Under the pieces are notes generated by a model, which made no database searches, was not told the DNA's origin, and saw nothing but the letters and a program-made list of their open reading frames with translations. A DNA stretch of 23,101 nucleotides from DATDVT01 sp035289905 (GTDB lineage Archaea > Nanobdellota > Nanobdellia > SCGC-AAA011-G17 > GW2011-AR18), in the NCBI GenBank assembly GCA_035289905.1, contig DATDVT010000010.1:1-23101 (forward strand). The letters are read 5' to 3'. Positions within the stretch are counted from its first letter, which is position 1. Each line of letters opens with the position of its first letter. Shown one piece after another: positions 1 through 8,429 of the stretch. The position numbers were made by a program, and so were the translations under genes.

Positions 1-1521
1 TTTGATTTTAGCCTCTTCTTCTGATATCCCTAATGACTTAAACACATCTGATTGCATTTCTTGTCCATGGATTCTTATTGAACCACCAGCTATCTCATTA
101 CCATTCCAAACTAAGTCATAACCCCTAGATCTAACATTTCCAGGATCAGTGACCATTTTTTTAACTTGGTCTGGATATGGTTGAGTAAATGGATGATGCA
201 CTGAAACCCATCTTTGTTCATCCTCTGAATATTCAAACAAAGGAAAATCAACTACCCAAAATAATTCATCTTTATTTTCATCAATTAATTTATATTTTTC
301 AGCCAAATGCTCTCTTAATCTTCCTAAAACCTCATTAACAGTTTTTCTTTTATCTGCAACAAAAAATATTACTCCATTTTTTAATTTTAATTTTTTAACT
401 AGTTCTTTTAACTCTTTTTCTTTAAAATATTTTACAACAGCCCCATCATATTTTTCATCACTAACTTTAATCCATGCCAATCCCATCGCACCATTTCTCA
501 TAGCCCAACCAGTTATTTCATCTAAATCCTTTCTAGAAATTTCTTTTTCTAAACTAATTGCCTTAACTAACTCTGATGTTTTAAAGATATTAAAATCACT
601 TTTTTTTACTATCTCATCTACATCAATTAATTCTAAATTAAATCTTAAATCTGGTTTATCTGAACCATATGTTTCTATTGCTTGATGAAAACTTATTCTT
701 TTTAATGGTAATTTTAAATTTTTATTTTTAAATTCTTTAAATAATTCCTTCATTATTCCTTCAACAATATTTTGAATATCTTCTTCTTCAATAAAAGCCA
801 TTTCAATATCAATCTGAGTAAATTCTGGTTGTCTATCTGCTCTTAAATCCTCATCTCTAAAACATCTAACAATTTGATAATATCTATCATAACCAGAAAT
901 CATTAAAATTTGTTTGAATAATTGCGGTGATTGTGGCAAAGCATAAAAATTTTGAGGATTTACTCTTGAAGGTACTAAATAATCTCTAGCTCCTTCTGGA
1001 GTAGATTTAGTTAAACATGGAGTTTCAACATCTATAAAATTATGTTTATCTAGATAGTTTCGAACAATCTGAGTCATTCTATATCTTAACTCTAAGTTTT
1101 TTAACATATTTTTTCTTCTTAAATCTAAATATCTATATTTTAATCTTAAATCTTCATTGATTTCTATTCTTTCATCTATTTCAAATGGAGGAACTTCTGA
1201 TTTATTTAATAGATTTAATTCTTTGACTTCTATTTCTATCTCACCAGTTGAAAGATCTTGGTTTATCATTCCTATTGGTCTAGCTTTCACTTTACCTTTA
1301 ATTTGAATACAGTATTCTCTTCTTAGAGATTCTGCTAATTTAAAATCTTTAAAATCAGGATTAAAAACTATTTGAGTTAAACCATATCTATCTCTTAGAT
1401 CTATGAAAATTAATCCGCCGTGATCTCTTCTTGCTTGAACCCAACCTGCTAAGGTAATTTCCTTGTTTATATCGGTTTTCTCTAATTGTCCGCAAGTATG
1501 TGTTCTATATTTTGTTTTCAT
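1..1521 (-). CDS. aspS: Aspartyl-tRNA synthetase, bacterial type (3' end outside window)
   Basis: Charges tRNA with aspartate in the cytoplasm. The frame is open from the ATG at 1521 to the window edge (507 codons), so the C-terminus is missing. Visible parts are an N-terminal OB-fold anticodon domain (RRDHGGLIF, about residues 30-38), class II motif 2 (FRDEDLRADRQPEFTQID), and the YGSDKPDLRF motif followed by the inserted GAD domain typical of bacterial AspRS. Near the edge are VHHPFT and a GGSIRIH segment. Archaeal AspRS is normally shorter and lacks the GAD insert, so this copy was probably acquired from bacteria. The His in RRDHGG matches the residue usual in non-discriminating bacterial enzymes. 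The gene is divergent from tldD and has its own TATA box about 27 bases before the ATG. Confidence 0.96.
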   Translation of the reverse strand, partial: MKTKYRTHTCGQLEKTDINKEITLAGWVQARRDHGGLIFIDLRDRYGLTQIVFNPDFKDFKLAESLRREYCIQIKGKVKARPIGMINQDLSTGEIEIEVKELNLLNKSEVPPFEIDERIEINEDLRLKYRYLDLRRKNMLKNLELRYRMTQIVRNYLDKHNFIDVETPCLTKSTPEGARDYLVPSRVNPQNFYALPQSPQLFKQILMISGYDRYYQIVRCFRDEDLRADRQPEFTQIDIEMAFIEEEDIQNIVEGIMKELFKEFKNKNLKLPLKRISFHQAIETYGSDKPDLRFNLELIDVDEIVKKSDFNIFKTSELVKAISLEKEISRKDLDEITGWAMRNGAMGLAWIKVSDEKYDGAVVKYFKEKELKELVKKLKLKNGVIFFVADKRKTVNEVLGRLREHLAEKYKLIDENKDELFWVVDFPLFEYSEDEQRWVSVHHPFTQPYPDQVKKMVTDPGNVRSRGYDLVWNGNEIAGGSIRIHGQEMQSDVFKSLGISEEEAKIK

Positions 1522-1543
1522 TAAAAAATTGATTTTAACGAAA

Positions 1544-1552
1544 TATATAAAA
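1544..1552 (-). promoter_or_regulatory. TATA box for aspS
   Basis: On the minus strand this reads TTTTATATA, centred about 27 bases before the aspS ATG. The spacing implies a leaderless or nearly leaderless transcript. Confidence 0.6.
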
Positions 1553-1581
1553 GTTCCGCTCGAATCTGTTCCAAACAAATA

Positions 1582-1589
1582 TTTATAAA
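1582..1589 (+). promoter_or_regulatory. TATA box for tldD-tldE
   Basis: TTTATAAA is centred about 26 bases before the tldD ATG and preceded by an A-rich BRE-like stretch. No Shine-Dalgarno lies before the ATG, which fits leaderless initiation. Confidence 0.65.
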
Positions 1590-1611
1590 CAGCGTATCTT
1601 AAAAATAATCA

Positions 1612-2946
1612 ATGGATAAATTCATAAAATATGCTGAAGAACAAGGTTGCGAATTCGTAGAAATTAAAGGGGATAAAATACTATCTAATTCAATTTCTTT
1701 AGAAAATAATGAAGTAAAAGAATTAGCAACTAAACAATCAAATTTATTCTCGGTAAGGGTATTGCACCAACACAAACTTGGTTTAGCCTCATCAAATAAA
1801 TCAGATATTAAATTATTAGTAGACCAAGCAATAGCATGCGCAAAGGTTAATGATCAAGTAATAGATTTAAGTTATATATCTGATTTAAAGGGCGTAGTAA
1901 CCACAAAATTTAAAATTAATCCAAGAAGTATTGATTTAGAAGAAAAAAAGAAAAAATTATTAAACCTTGCAAAATTAAAAAAAATTCAATCTTTAAATCT
2001 CACTTATAGAGACACTTCTAGAGAATATAATTTAATAAATTCTTTTGGATGTGATTTAAAATTTAATGATGTGTCTACAACATTCATTGCAATAGCATTT
2101 GCAAAAAAGAACAATCTTATAGAACAAGCGTGGAAAATAGAAAGAAACCACATCGGATATGAATTAATGGAAAAAGCAGAAAATGTAGTTAAAAAGGTAA
2201 TGACTACAGCAAGTTCTTTACTAGAAGCAAAGCAAGCTAAAGGGGGGAATTTTCCAGTAATCGCAGATCAAAAACTTGGAGGGGTATTTTGTCATGAGGC
2301 TGTAGGTCATGCTTGTGAAGCAGACGCGATTCTACAAAAAAATTCAGTATTTCAGAATAAATTAAATAAGATGGTAGCTAATGAAAAACTATCTATTTCA
2401 GACAATGGAACAATAATCTCTAATGGTTGGGTTCCATTTGACGACGATGGAAATAGAGGTAGAAAAACACTATTAATAAAAAAAGGAATTTTAACAAATT
2501 ATCTACATAGCTTAGAAACAGCCTCTATTATGAAAGTTCAACCAACTGGAAATGGTAGGGCTCAAGATCTATCTTCAAGAGTGATTCCTAGAATGACAGC
2601 CACTTACATAGAAAATGGTGATTCTAAATTCGAAGAAATGATCCAAGAAGTAAAAAATGGTTATTATTTAAAAAATAGTGCTGGGGGACAAGTAAATCCA
2701 ACAAACGGAGAATTTTTATTCAACTCTGTATATGGCTACAAAATAGAGGGAGGAGAACTAAAAGAGATGGTCAAGAAAGTATCATTAACAGGAATAATTT
2801 TAGATATTTTACCAAAAATTTGTTTGATAGCTAAAGATTTAAAGCTTGGATCAGGTAGTTGTGGCAAATCTGGACAATTAGTTCCAGTAGCAGATGGCTC
2901 ACCACATATCTTAATTGAAAGTGCAAAAGTAGGTGGAGCTGCATGA
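1612..2946 (+). CDS. tldD: TldD, metalloprotease subunit
   Basis: 444 residues, the usual size for the TldD half of the TldD/TldE heterodimer, a cytoplasmic zinc protease that degrades unfolded peptides. The HExxxH zinc motif is HEAVGH at residues 228-233, preceded by Cys227. The C-terminal GSGSCGKSGQ segment carries the conserved Cys of the family. The N-terminal half has the expected E.R...G.AS pattern (SVRVLHQHKLGLASS). The stop codon overlaps the tldE start by four bases (ATGA at 2943-2946), so the two are translationally coupled. Transcription is probably leaderless from the TATA box at 1582. Confidence 0.96.
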   Translation: MDKFIKYAEEQGCEFVEIKGDKILSNSISLENNEVKELATKQSNLFSVRVLHQHKLGLASSNKSDIKLLVDQAIACAKVNDQVIDLSYISDLKGVVTTKFKINPRSIDLEEKKKKLLNLAKLKKIQSLNLTYRDTSREYNLINSFGCDLKFNDVSTTFIAIAFAKKNNLIEQAWKIERNHIGYELMEKAENVVKKVMTTASSLLEAKQAKGGNFPVIADQKLGGVFCHEAVGHACEADAILQKNSVFQNKLNKMVANEKLSISDNGTIISNGWVPFDDDGNRGRKTLLIKKGILTNYLHSLETASIMKVQPTGNGRAQDLSSRVIPRMTATYIENGDSKFEEMIQEVKNGYYLKNSAGGQVNPTNGEFLFNSVYGYKIEGGELKEMVKKVSLTGIILDILPKICLIAKDLKLGSGSCGKSGQLVPVADGSPHILIESAKVGGAA

Positions 2947-4211
2947 TTAACGAAATAAAAGCTTATGCAAAATCAAAAGTAGATAGTTATGAAATATTTT
3001 TTATAGAGAATAATATTAATAGTTATGATTTTAATAAAGATGGAATAAATTTCACAAATACTAAAAATTCAAGTGCACTAGCGATTAGAGTTTTTTTGAA
3101 TAATCGAATAGGTCTAGCATCAGTAGATACTCTAAGTAAATACAAAGATTGTGTAGAAACAGCAATAAAAATAGCTAAATTAAATAAAAAAGATGAAAAA
3201 TTTAAAAGTTTTGCTAAACCATCTGAAAGTTATAAAAAAGTTCAAGTAAATACTAAAGAATTAGACGATTTACAAAAAGAAGATATTCAAAAATTTATTA
3301 GAGAAATAATTAAGCAGGATATAGGTATTACAGAGGCAAATTATCTTAAAGGTTCTATAAAAAGAAATATTGTTAATTCAGAGGGGATAGATAAGGAAGA
3401 TACGAGTTCATTTAATTCACTCTCAATAGAACTAAAAGATTGGGAGAATAGTTTAAGCTTCTCAACAAACAATATTTTTCCAATAAAAATAAAAGAAGTT
3501 CAAGAATGGATAGAAAGAACTAAAAATCTTAAAAGAAAGAAAGAAATAAAAAGTTTTAAGGGAGATATTTTATTTAGTGAAGAGGTCTTTGGTGATTTGA
3601 TATCCGCGCCATTAACGTTTAATCTTTCAGGAGAGAATATTTTCTATAAAAAATCTAAACTTAATCAATTAGATAAAGAGGTCTTTAGTAAAAAGTTAAC
3701 AATAAGAGATGTACCTTTAGAACCAAATAAAATTAGTACTAGATCCTTTGATAGCGAAGGTATTGCTTGTAAAAATATCAATTTAATAAAGAATGGAGTT
3801 ACAAAAAATTATCTATTTGATTCCTATTATGGAAATTTATTAAATAAAGAGGGAGGAAATACATTTAGAACAGGAAGTTCATCTCCAATAATAGGTTTAA
3901 GTAATCTAATAATTGAACCAGGAATAAAGAAAGATTTAATCAAAGAAATGGATAAAGGTATTTTCGTACGATCTCTAATGGGAGTTCATACAATGGATCA
4001 GGTTACAAGTAATTTTTCTTTAGCAGTTTATGAGGGATTCTATATAGAAAAAGGAGAAATAAAATATCCACTAAAAGATTGTATGATTGCTGGTAACTTA
4101 TTTGAATTATTAAACAACATCACAGAAATCTCAAAAGACCAAAAAGATACTGGGGATGGTTGGTTAATTCCTAAAATTCTTTGTAAAGGAATTAGTGTTA
4201 TTGGAGAATAA
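2943..4211 (+). CDS. tldE: TldE/PmbA, non-catalytic partner of TldD
   Basis: 422 residues, homologous to TldD but without an HExxxH motif, as expected for TldE (PmbA), which completes the protease chamber. Family hallmarks are FLNNRIGLASVDT near the N-terminus, FDSEGIACKN, NGVTKNYLFDSYY, and LMGVHTMDQVTSNFSLAV near the C-terminus. It starts inside the tldD stop codon (ATGA), which indicates one transcript and balanced subunit synthesis. Its last 14 bases overlap the 3' end of the convergent radical SAM gene at 4198-5655. Confidence 0.94.
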   Translation: MINEIKAYAKSKVDSYEIFFIENNINSYDFNKDGINFTNTKNSSALAIRVFLNNRIGLASVDTLSKYKDCVETAIKIAKLNKKDEKFKSFAKPSESYKKVQVNTKELDDLQKEDIQKFIREIIKQDIGITEANYLKGSIKRNIVNSEGIDKEDTSSFNSLSIELKDWENSLSFSTNNIFPIKIKEVQEWIERTKNLKRKKEIKSFKGDILFSEEVFGDLISAPLTFNLSGENIFYKKSKLNQLDKEVFSKKLTIRDVPLEPNKISTRSFDSEGIACKNINLIKNGVTKNYLFDSYYGNLLNKEGGNTFRTGSSSPIIGLSNLIIEPGIKKDLIKEMDKGIFVRSLMGVHTMDQVTSNFSLAVYEGFYIEKGEIKYPLKDCMIAGNLFELLNNITEISKDQKDTGDGWLIPKILCKGISVIGE

Positions 4212-5655
4212 TTCTTTTCTGTTCTTTTTTTTCTTTAAAACTATAAGGAACATAAATTTTTTTCTTATTTAAATCTAAACCAGTATAATACATACAAGTA
4301 GAATTAGTCATTGGAGTAGGGGTAAAGATTTGTATCTCGGAAATATCAACACCTTTCAATTCATTTGCTTCTTTCATAGAACATCCGGGATGAGCAGCCA
4401 TATAATAAAATGACATTTTACCCTTAAATTTATTCAAGAAATTCTTTAAATCACCCTTATCTTTATTCATTAATCTTAAAACATTTTTATTTACATGCTC
4501 AGGAGCTATCCTAATACTTTCAAAATTATACTTTTCTAATTCTTTTATATATTCATCAGAACACAAATCATATCTAACTCCACTTTTAATATAAACCTTT
4601 CTTACAATCTTTCCAATTTCTTTTAATAAATTAATTAATCTTTTATTTGATCTATTTAATTTTGAACAATCAATACAGCTTCCTGCACACTTGTCACAGT
4701 CCATCCCATACATATTTGCTGTCGGACCACCTAAATTATCTATATTACCTTTAAAATGTCTTAATTTAGATATTTTTTTAACTTCATCCAAAATACTTTT
4801 TTCAGACCTTGAAACTATTCTATCCCCTTGAATTAGATTTAAAGAACAAAAATTACACTTGCCTATACAGCCTCTATGAGTAACTACTGAAAATTCAAAC
4901 CCCCTTAATTCTTCTGGACAGCTTCTACTAAAATCTAAAGAATAAAAAGAATCCAAATCTTCTGAAGTATATTTAGGATATTTAAACTGTAAAACATATC
5001 TATTATCAATCTTCTGTTTTAAATTAACACAATTACTTAACAAATTTTGCATATCAACAAACTTTTCATTATCTAATGAATTAAAATCAGGTAAAGAAAC
5101 AAATCCTTCTTTATCTTCTTTAGAGAGTACACAAGTTCCTTCTATTCCAAATAAATCTTTATTCTCTTTAACTCTCTTAGAAATCTCTAAAACTTGTTTC
5201 TCTGCATTTCCATAAACTAAAATATCTGCTCTAGAATCAAGCAAAATTGGTTTCCTTAATTTATTATCCCAATAATCATAATGAACAAATCTTCTAAGTG
5301 AAGCCTCAGTGCCACCTAAAACCATCAAAGAATCCTTAAAATTCTTTCTAATCCAATTACAGTAAACAATAATAGCTCTATCAGGAACTTTTTCAGTGTA
5401 ATTTAAATTTTCATCTTCACTTCTTAATCTTTTTAAAGCAGTATAATTTCTAACCATAGAATCAATACCACCTGAGGTAATTCCAAAAAATAACCTAGGC
5501 TTACCAAATTGTTTAATTTCTTCTTCACTCTGCGGCTGTTCAACCACAGCAACTAGATAATCCTCTCTTTCTAATAATCTCTTTAAAATTGCAATTCCAC
5601 AAAGATGATGATCAAAATACTTCTCTCCTGTTACAAAGATTACGTCATATTCCAT
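4198..5655 (-). CDS. ygiQ: YgiQ-family (UPF0313) radical SAM protein
   Basis: 485 residues. The N-terminal B12-binding-like region matches YgiQ proteins closely (GKPRLFFGIT, DSMVRNYTALKRLR, VLGGTEASLRR, DYWDNKLR, DILVYGNAE). The radical SAM cluster is CxxxCxxC at Cys263, Cys267 and Cys270 (HRGCIGKCNFC). A second Cys-rich patch follows (GMDCDKCAGSCIDC), then SGVRYDL. The chemical reaction of this family is not established. At 485 residues it is shorter than many bacterial members, which carry a longer C-terminal tail. It lies 26 bases downstream of the translin gene and its 3' end overlaps tldE by 14 bases. Confidence 0.93.
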   Translation of the reverse strand: MEYDVIFVTGEKYFDHHLCGIAILKRLLEREDYLVAVVEQPQSEEEIKQFGKPRLFFGITSGGIDSMVRNYTALKRLRSEDENLNYTEKVPDRAIIVYCNWIRKNFKDSLMVLGGTEASLRRFVHYDYWDNKLRKPILLDSRADILVYGNAEKQVLEISKRVKENKDLFGIEGTCVLSKEDKEGFVSLPDFNSLDNEKFVDMQNLLSNCVNLKQKIDNRYVLQFKYPKYTSEDLDSFYSLDFSRSCPEELRGFEFSVVTHRGCIGKCNFCSLNLIQGDRIVSRSEKSILDEVKKISKLRHFKGNIDNLGGPTANMYGMDCDKCAGSCIDCSKLNRSNKRLINLLKEIGKIVRKVYIKSGVRYDLCSDEYIKELEKYNFESIRIAPEHVNKNVLRLMNKDKGDLKNFLNKFKGKMSFYYMAAHPGCSMKEANELKGVDISEIQIFTPTPMTNSTCMYYTGLDLNKKKIYVPYSFKEKKEQKRIILQ

Positions 5656-5681
5656 AGATAACTACCTAAAAGTAGTACTAT

Positions 5682-6236
5682 TTAAGCTTTTACTTTTAAA
5701 GAAAATAATACCTCTTCTACTTTTTTTAGATTCCATTTTATAGAATCAGACTTCTTTCTTAATTCACCATTTCTTAAATTTAACTTTAGAAATTCTCCAT
5801 GAATATCATCAATAAAATCTCTAATTATCTCAATATCCTTTATTTTATTTTTAATGGCCAATAACACAGCTCTACGACTTAATTCTCCAGTTAGATCACA
5901 TAAACCCATTAAATAATCCTCAACATTTACATCTAATTGTTTATATGTAGGAACTTTGTTGTCTTTAATAAATCCATAAAATATAATAGCCTCAACATAT
6001 TCTTGAAAAGCAACAGAGCTTATTTCAGTATCATATTTTTGAGTTTTTTCTAATAATTTAACCTTCTCATCTATGTCTTTTATTAAATCTTTAATTTCCT
6101 CAAAATCCTCTCTTTGAACAGAATAGATTATTTGTTTTGATAGTTTTATAACATCTCTAGAATTTTGAATAGTTTTTTCTCTCTTATCTTCAAATTCTTT
6201 TAAATTTTTTCTTATTTCATTAAATTGATCTTTCAT
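5682..6236 (-). CDS. Translin-family (translin/TRAX-like) RNA-binding protein
   Basis: 184 residues, predicted all-helical. The translin signature is clear: QEYVEAIIFYGF (residues about 78-89), then EDYLMGLCDLTGELSRRAV (about 106-124). Acidic residues in these segments correspond to those that give eukaryotic TRAX and archaeal translin homologues endoribonuclease activity, so RNA binding and cleavage are possible; this is inferred from the family. The protein probably forms a cytoplasmic oligomeric ring. It sits between two radical SAM genes on the same strand with short gaps of 26 and 34 bases and has its own TTTAAA element 26 bases before its ATG. Confidence 0.9.
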   Translation of the reverse strand: MKDQFNEIRKNLKEFEDKREKTIQNSRDVIKLSKQIIYSVQREDFEEIKDLIKDIDEKVKLLEKTQKYDTEISSVAFQEYVEAIIFYGFIKDNKVPTYKQLDVNVEDYLMGLCDLTGELSRRAVLLAIKNKIKDIEIIRDFIDDIHGEFLKLNLRNGELRKKSDSIKWNLKKVEEVLFSLKVKA

Positions 6237-6259
6237 AAAATCAGTAATTAAGAAGGTTT

Positions 6260-6265
6260 TTTAAA
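6260..6265 (-). promoter_or_regulatory. TATA-like element for the translin gene
   Basis: TTTAAA on the minus strand, centred about 26 bases before the translin ATG, in the 34-base gap after the radical SAM gene. It suggests separate leaderless transcription, but the base composition makes chance matches common. Confidence 0.35.
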
Positions 6266-6270
6266 GCTTT

Positions 6271-7380
6271 TTAATCTAAAAAATCTAACTCAATCTCGAA
6301 CATATCATAGGTAGGATATTCTTCAACAATTGCAGGTATTAATTCTAATAATTTAATTTTTTCGTTATATCTTCTAATAAATTTACAAGAAACTAAAAAC
6401 CTATACTTAATCTCGTCAATAAAAATATCTTTTTTTGAACATTTTAAACTTAAACATAGTTCTTCTCTTTTTTTCTTTAATTTTTTTATTGCCTCATTCT
6501 TATTTTTTTTCTTTAATTCTTCTCTATAACTAAATCCTGGTTTTTCTAAATAAATTGCCCCACGAATCAAAGATCCTTCCGAAGTAATAATATCAAACCT
6601 ATGCGAATTACATTTAGCTTGCCTTAAAATTCTATTTCCTAATTGAATCTTATCTTTTAATTGAGCAGTACAAAAATGAATATTCAAATCAGAAAATTCT
6701 TCCAAAATCTTCATTCCTAACTCTAAACTTCCTTGAACAGCATAACTATCTTCAACAATAGCATAACCTCTTCCTAAAACTTCATTATGAGGAGTATGTG
6801 CGACTTCTAACTCATTCAAATTAATAAAATTCACTTTATCTTTAACAAATCTAATCAACTCAAAAATATTCTCAGATTTATTAGGAACACAAGGTATTTC
6901 AATTCCCTTAGAACCATTAAAATATTTCAACAAATGCAACTTCTCCCAATCTTTCTTATTATCCAAATCAGGATGTAATCTTATTTCATCCAACCGATTC
7001 AATTTCTCTAAAACTTCCTTAGACAAAGAGCAAGGAGAAGTATACAAATGAATATGAAATCTTTCATTAAAATTATCTTTTAAAACATTAATAAAATTCA
7101 AAGTTCTATCCAAAACAACTAAAGGGTCACCACCAGTAATACCTGCACCTTCAGCATCCATACTCTTGGCTTCAAGAATTAAATCCTCATCAGTAATAAT
7201 TGGCCTCTCATTTGCAAACTGAACATCTTTCTTATATTTCTCTTCAGATAATGGACAATACCAGCATTTCTTAGGACATAAACCAGTAACAAACAACACC
7301 AACTTTTTACCCTGAACACATAACTGGCATCCTTTAGCAAGTTCATTATTTTTATACGAATAAAATTTAGTTTTTTGCAT
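6271..7380 (-). CDS. Radical SAM protein, archaeal COG2108-like
   Basis: 369 residues. The radical SAM [4Fe-4S] motif is CxxxCxxC at Cys35, Cys39 and Cys42 (GLCPKKCWYC), followed by GAGITGGDPL, the SAM-binding GGE-like motif. A second Cys pair, Cys18 and Cys21 (KGCQLC), precedes the motif. The middle part looks like the pyruvate formate-lyase-activase superfamily (FHIHLYTSPCSLS, EIRLHPD). The C-terminal 90 residues are Lys-rich with a further SLKCSKKD cysteine. I place it in the archaeal group annotated as related to pyruvate formate-lyase activase (COG2108); its substrate is unknown. It follows the dph2 fragment by 34 bases with a TTTAAA element 26 bases before the ATG. Confidence 0.85.
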   Translation of the reverse strand: MQKTKFYSYKNNELAKGCQLCVQGKKLVLFVTGLCPKKCWYCPLSEEKYKKDVQFANERPIITDEDLILEAKSMDAEGAGITGGDPLVVLDRTLNFINVLKDNFNERFHIHLYTSPCSLSKEVLEKLNRLDEIRLHPDLDNKKDWEKLHLLKYFNGSKGIEIPCVPNKSENIFELIRFVKDKVNFINLNELEVAHTPHNEVLGRGYAIVEDSYAVQGSLELGMKILEEFSDLNIHFCTAQLKDKIQLGNRILRQAKCNSHRFDIITSEGSLIRGAIYLEKPGFSYREELKKKNKNEAIKKLKKKREELCLSLKCSKKDIFIDEIKYRFLVSCKFIRRYNEKIKLLELIPAIVEEYPTYDMFEIELDFLD

Positions 7381-7403
7381 ATTTTTCTAAAAATAATAAC
7401 TGT

Positions 7404-7409
7404 TTTAAA
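7404..7409 (-). promoter_or_regulatory. TATA-like element for the COG2108-like radical SAM gene
   Basis: TTTAAA on the minus strand, 26 bases before the ATG at 7380 and directly after the hairpin at 7410-7426. The position fits leaderless initiation. Confidence 0.35.
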
Positions 7410-7426
7410 TCTTACTATAAGTAAGA
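7410..7426 (-). repeat. Perfect 7-bp inverted repeat at the end of the dph2 fragment
   Basis: TCTTACT, ATA, AGTAAGA forms a perfect 7-bp stem with a 3-nt loop. It covers the last codons and the stop of the Dph2 fragment and lies next to the radical SAM promoter element. It could be a transcript 3'-end or processing hairpin, or a scar of the truncation. Confidence 0.5.
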
Positions 7427-7657
7427 ATTATGACCAAATTGAACTAATAAATCAAAATTAGCATTAGGAATATCACAAGCACCAAAACAAGATCCTTCCC
7501 AAATAAATATAGAAGCTTTGGTTCTTGCTTCAAGATAATCTACAATTTCTTTAAAATAGGGTTTTAATCCATCAGGCAACTGAATTAATACAGTTTTAGC
7601 ATTTTTAATCTCATTTACAATTCTATCAAACTCAAAATCATATTTAGTCTCTAACAT
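7415..7657 (-). CDS. Dph2 N-terminal-domain fragment (diphthamide synthesis)
   Basis: 80 residues matching only the first of the three domains of archaeal Dph2 (normally over 300 residues), which moves the 3-amino-3-carboxypropyl group of SAM to a histidine of EF-2 using a [4Fe-4S] cluster. VLIQLPDGLK (residues 23-32) and EGSCFGACDI (54-63) are the typical Dph2 motifs, with Cys57 aligned to the first cluster ligand. After LVQFGHNSYL the frame stops. Only 34 bases separate it from the next gene, so domains 2 and 3 are absent here in any frame. It overlaps the minD-like 3' end by 14 bases, so it is still inside the operon. It could be a decayed gene, a retained one-domain protein, or one part of a split Dph2; the sequence cannot decide. 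Confidence 0.72.
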   Translation of the reverse strand: MLETKYDFEFDRIVNEIKNAKTVLIQLPDGLKPYFKEIVDYLEARTKASIFIWEGSCFGACDIPNANFDLLVQFGHNSYL

Positions 7658-8429
7658 TAAAAAACCTCAATACCGCATTTAATAATTGATTAGATAATCT
7701 AACATCTCTAGGTAATATAGCGTTATATTCTTCATCTAAGATCAAAGCAGCTAATTTCTTAAATTGAATAGAAACAGCAGCATTAGGATAAGAATATACA
7801 ACTGGTTCTTTTTCAGCTAGAGCAAATTTAACATATCTATCTTCTGGAATTATCCCTATAATTTCTCTCTCCAAAATCTCTTCTATTTCATTAGTAGCTA
7901 GATCTTCATTTTTAGAATTTGTTTTGTTAAGAACTATTCCCATAACTTTTTTTCCCAACTCTTCACACAATTTTATAGTTTTTAAAGCATCTGTAACAGC
8001 AGGTAACTCAGGGTTTGTAATAATTAAGACTTCGTTTGCAATTTTTAAAGTATCTCTAACTTCAATATCTAAACCTGCAGCAACATCTAGGATTATATAA
8101 TCCATCTTTAATTTGTTAATAATTCTACTCAAACCTGATAAATTATTATTTTTAACATTATAATAAGAAATACTTGCAGGTACAAACATAGTTCCTGATT
8201 TATGAGAATAAATTGCATCTTCAATCTCTTTTTCGCCATTCAAAACATCATGTAATGTAACTGGTAAAACAGGACAACCAAAATAAATACCTACATTGGG
8301 TGTAGTAATATTACAATCAACAACAATAGCTTTTTTTCTAAAATAATTAATAGCTACAGCTAAATTAATTGCAGAAGTGGTTTTCCCAGTTCCACCTTTT
8401 CCACCTGAAACAGCAATAATTCTACTCAT
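7644..8429 (-). CDS. MinD/ParA-family ATPase
   Basis: 261 residues, a deviant Walker A ATPase: SGGKGGTGKTT at residues 8-18, with signature Lys11 and Lys16. Walker A' and B regions follow (VVDCNITTPNVG; YIILDVAAGLD), then TNPELPAVTDALK and GIVLNKT, all usual for MinD. Members dimerise on ATP and position cell structures at the membrane. The last residues (NQLLNAVLRFFNVRD) form a plausible amphipathic helix like the MinD membrane-targeting tail. There is no CxxC, which argues against an Mrp/Nbp35 iron-sulfur carrier. It overlaps the preceding gene by 8 bases and the Dph2 fragment by 14, so it belongs to the NAC operon. Its partner or cargo is unknown. Confidence 0.9.
   Translation of the reverse strand: MSRIIAVSGGKGGTGKTTSAINLAVAINYFRKKAIVVDCNITTPNVGIYFGCPVLPVTLHDVLNGEKEIEDAIYSHKSGTMFVPASISYYNVKNNNLSGLSRIINKLKMDYIILDVAAGLDIEVRDTLKIANEVLIITNPELPAVTDALKTIKLCEELGKKVMGIVLNKTNSKNEDLATNEIEEILEREIIGIIPEDRYVKFALAEKEPVVYSYPNAAVSIQFKKLAALILDEEYNAILPRDVRLSNQLLNAVLRFFNVRD

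Noticed and set aside
7381..7414. Missing Dph2 domains hidden by a frameshift or intron
   Set aside because: Only 34 bases separate the fragment from the next gene, so no further coding sequence can exist here.
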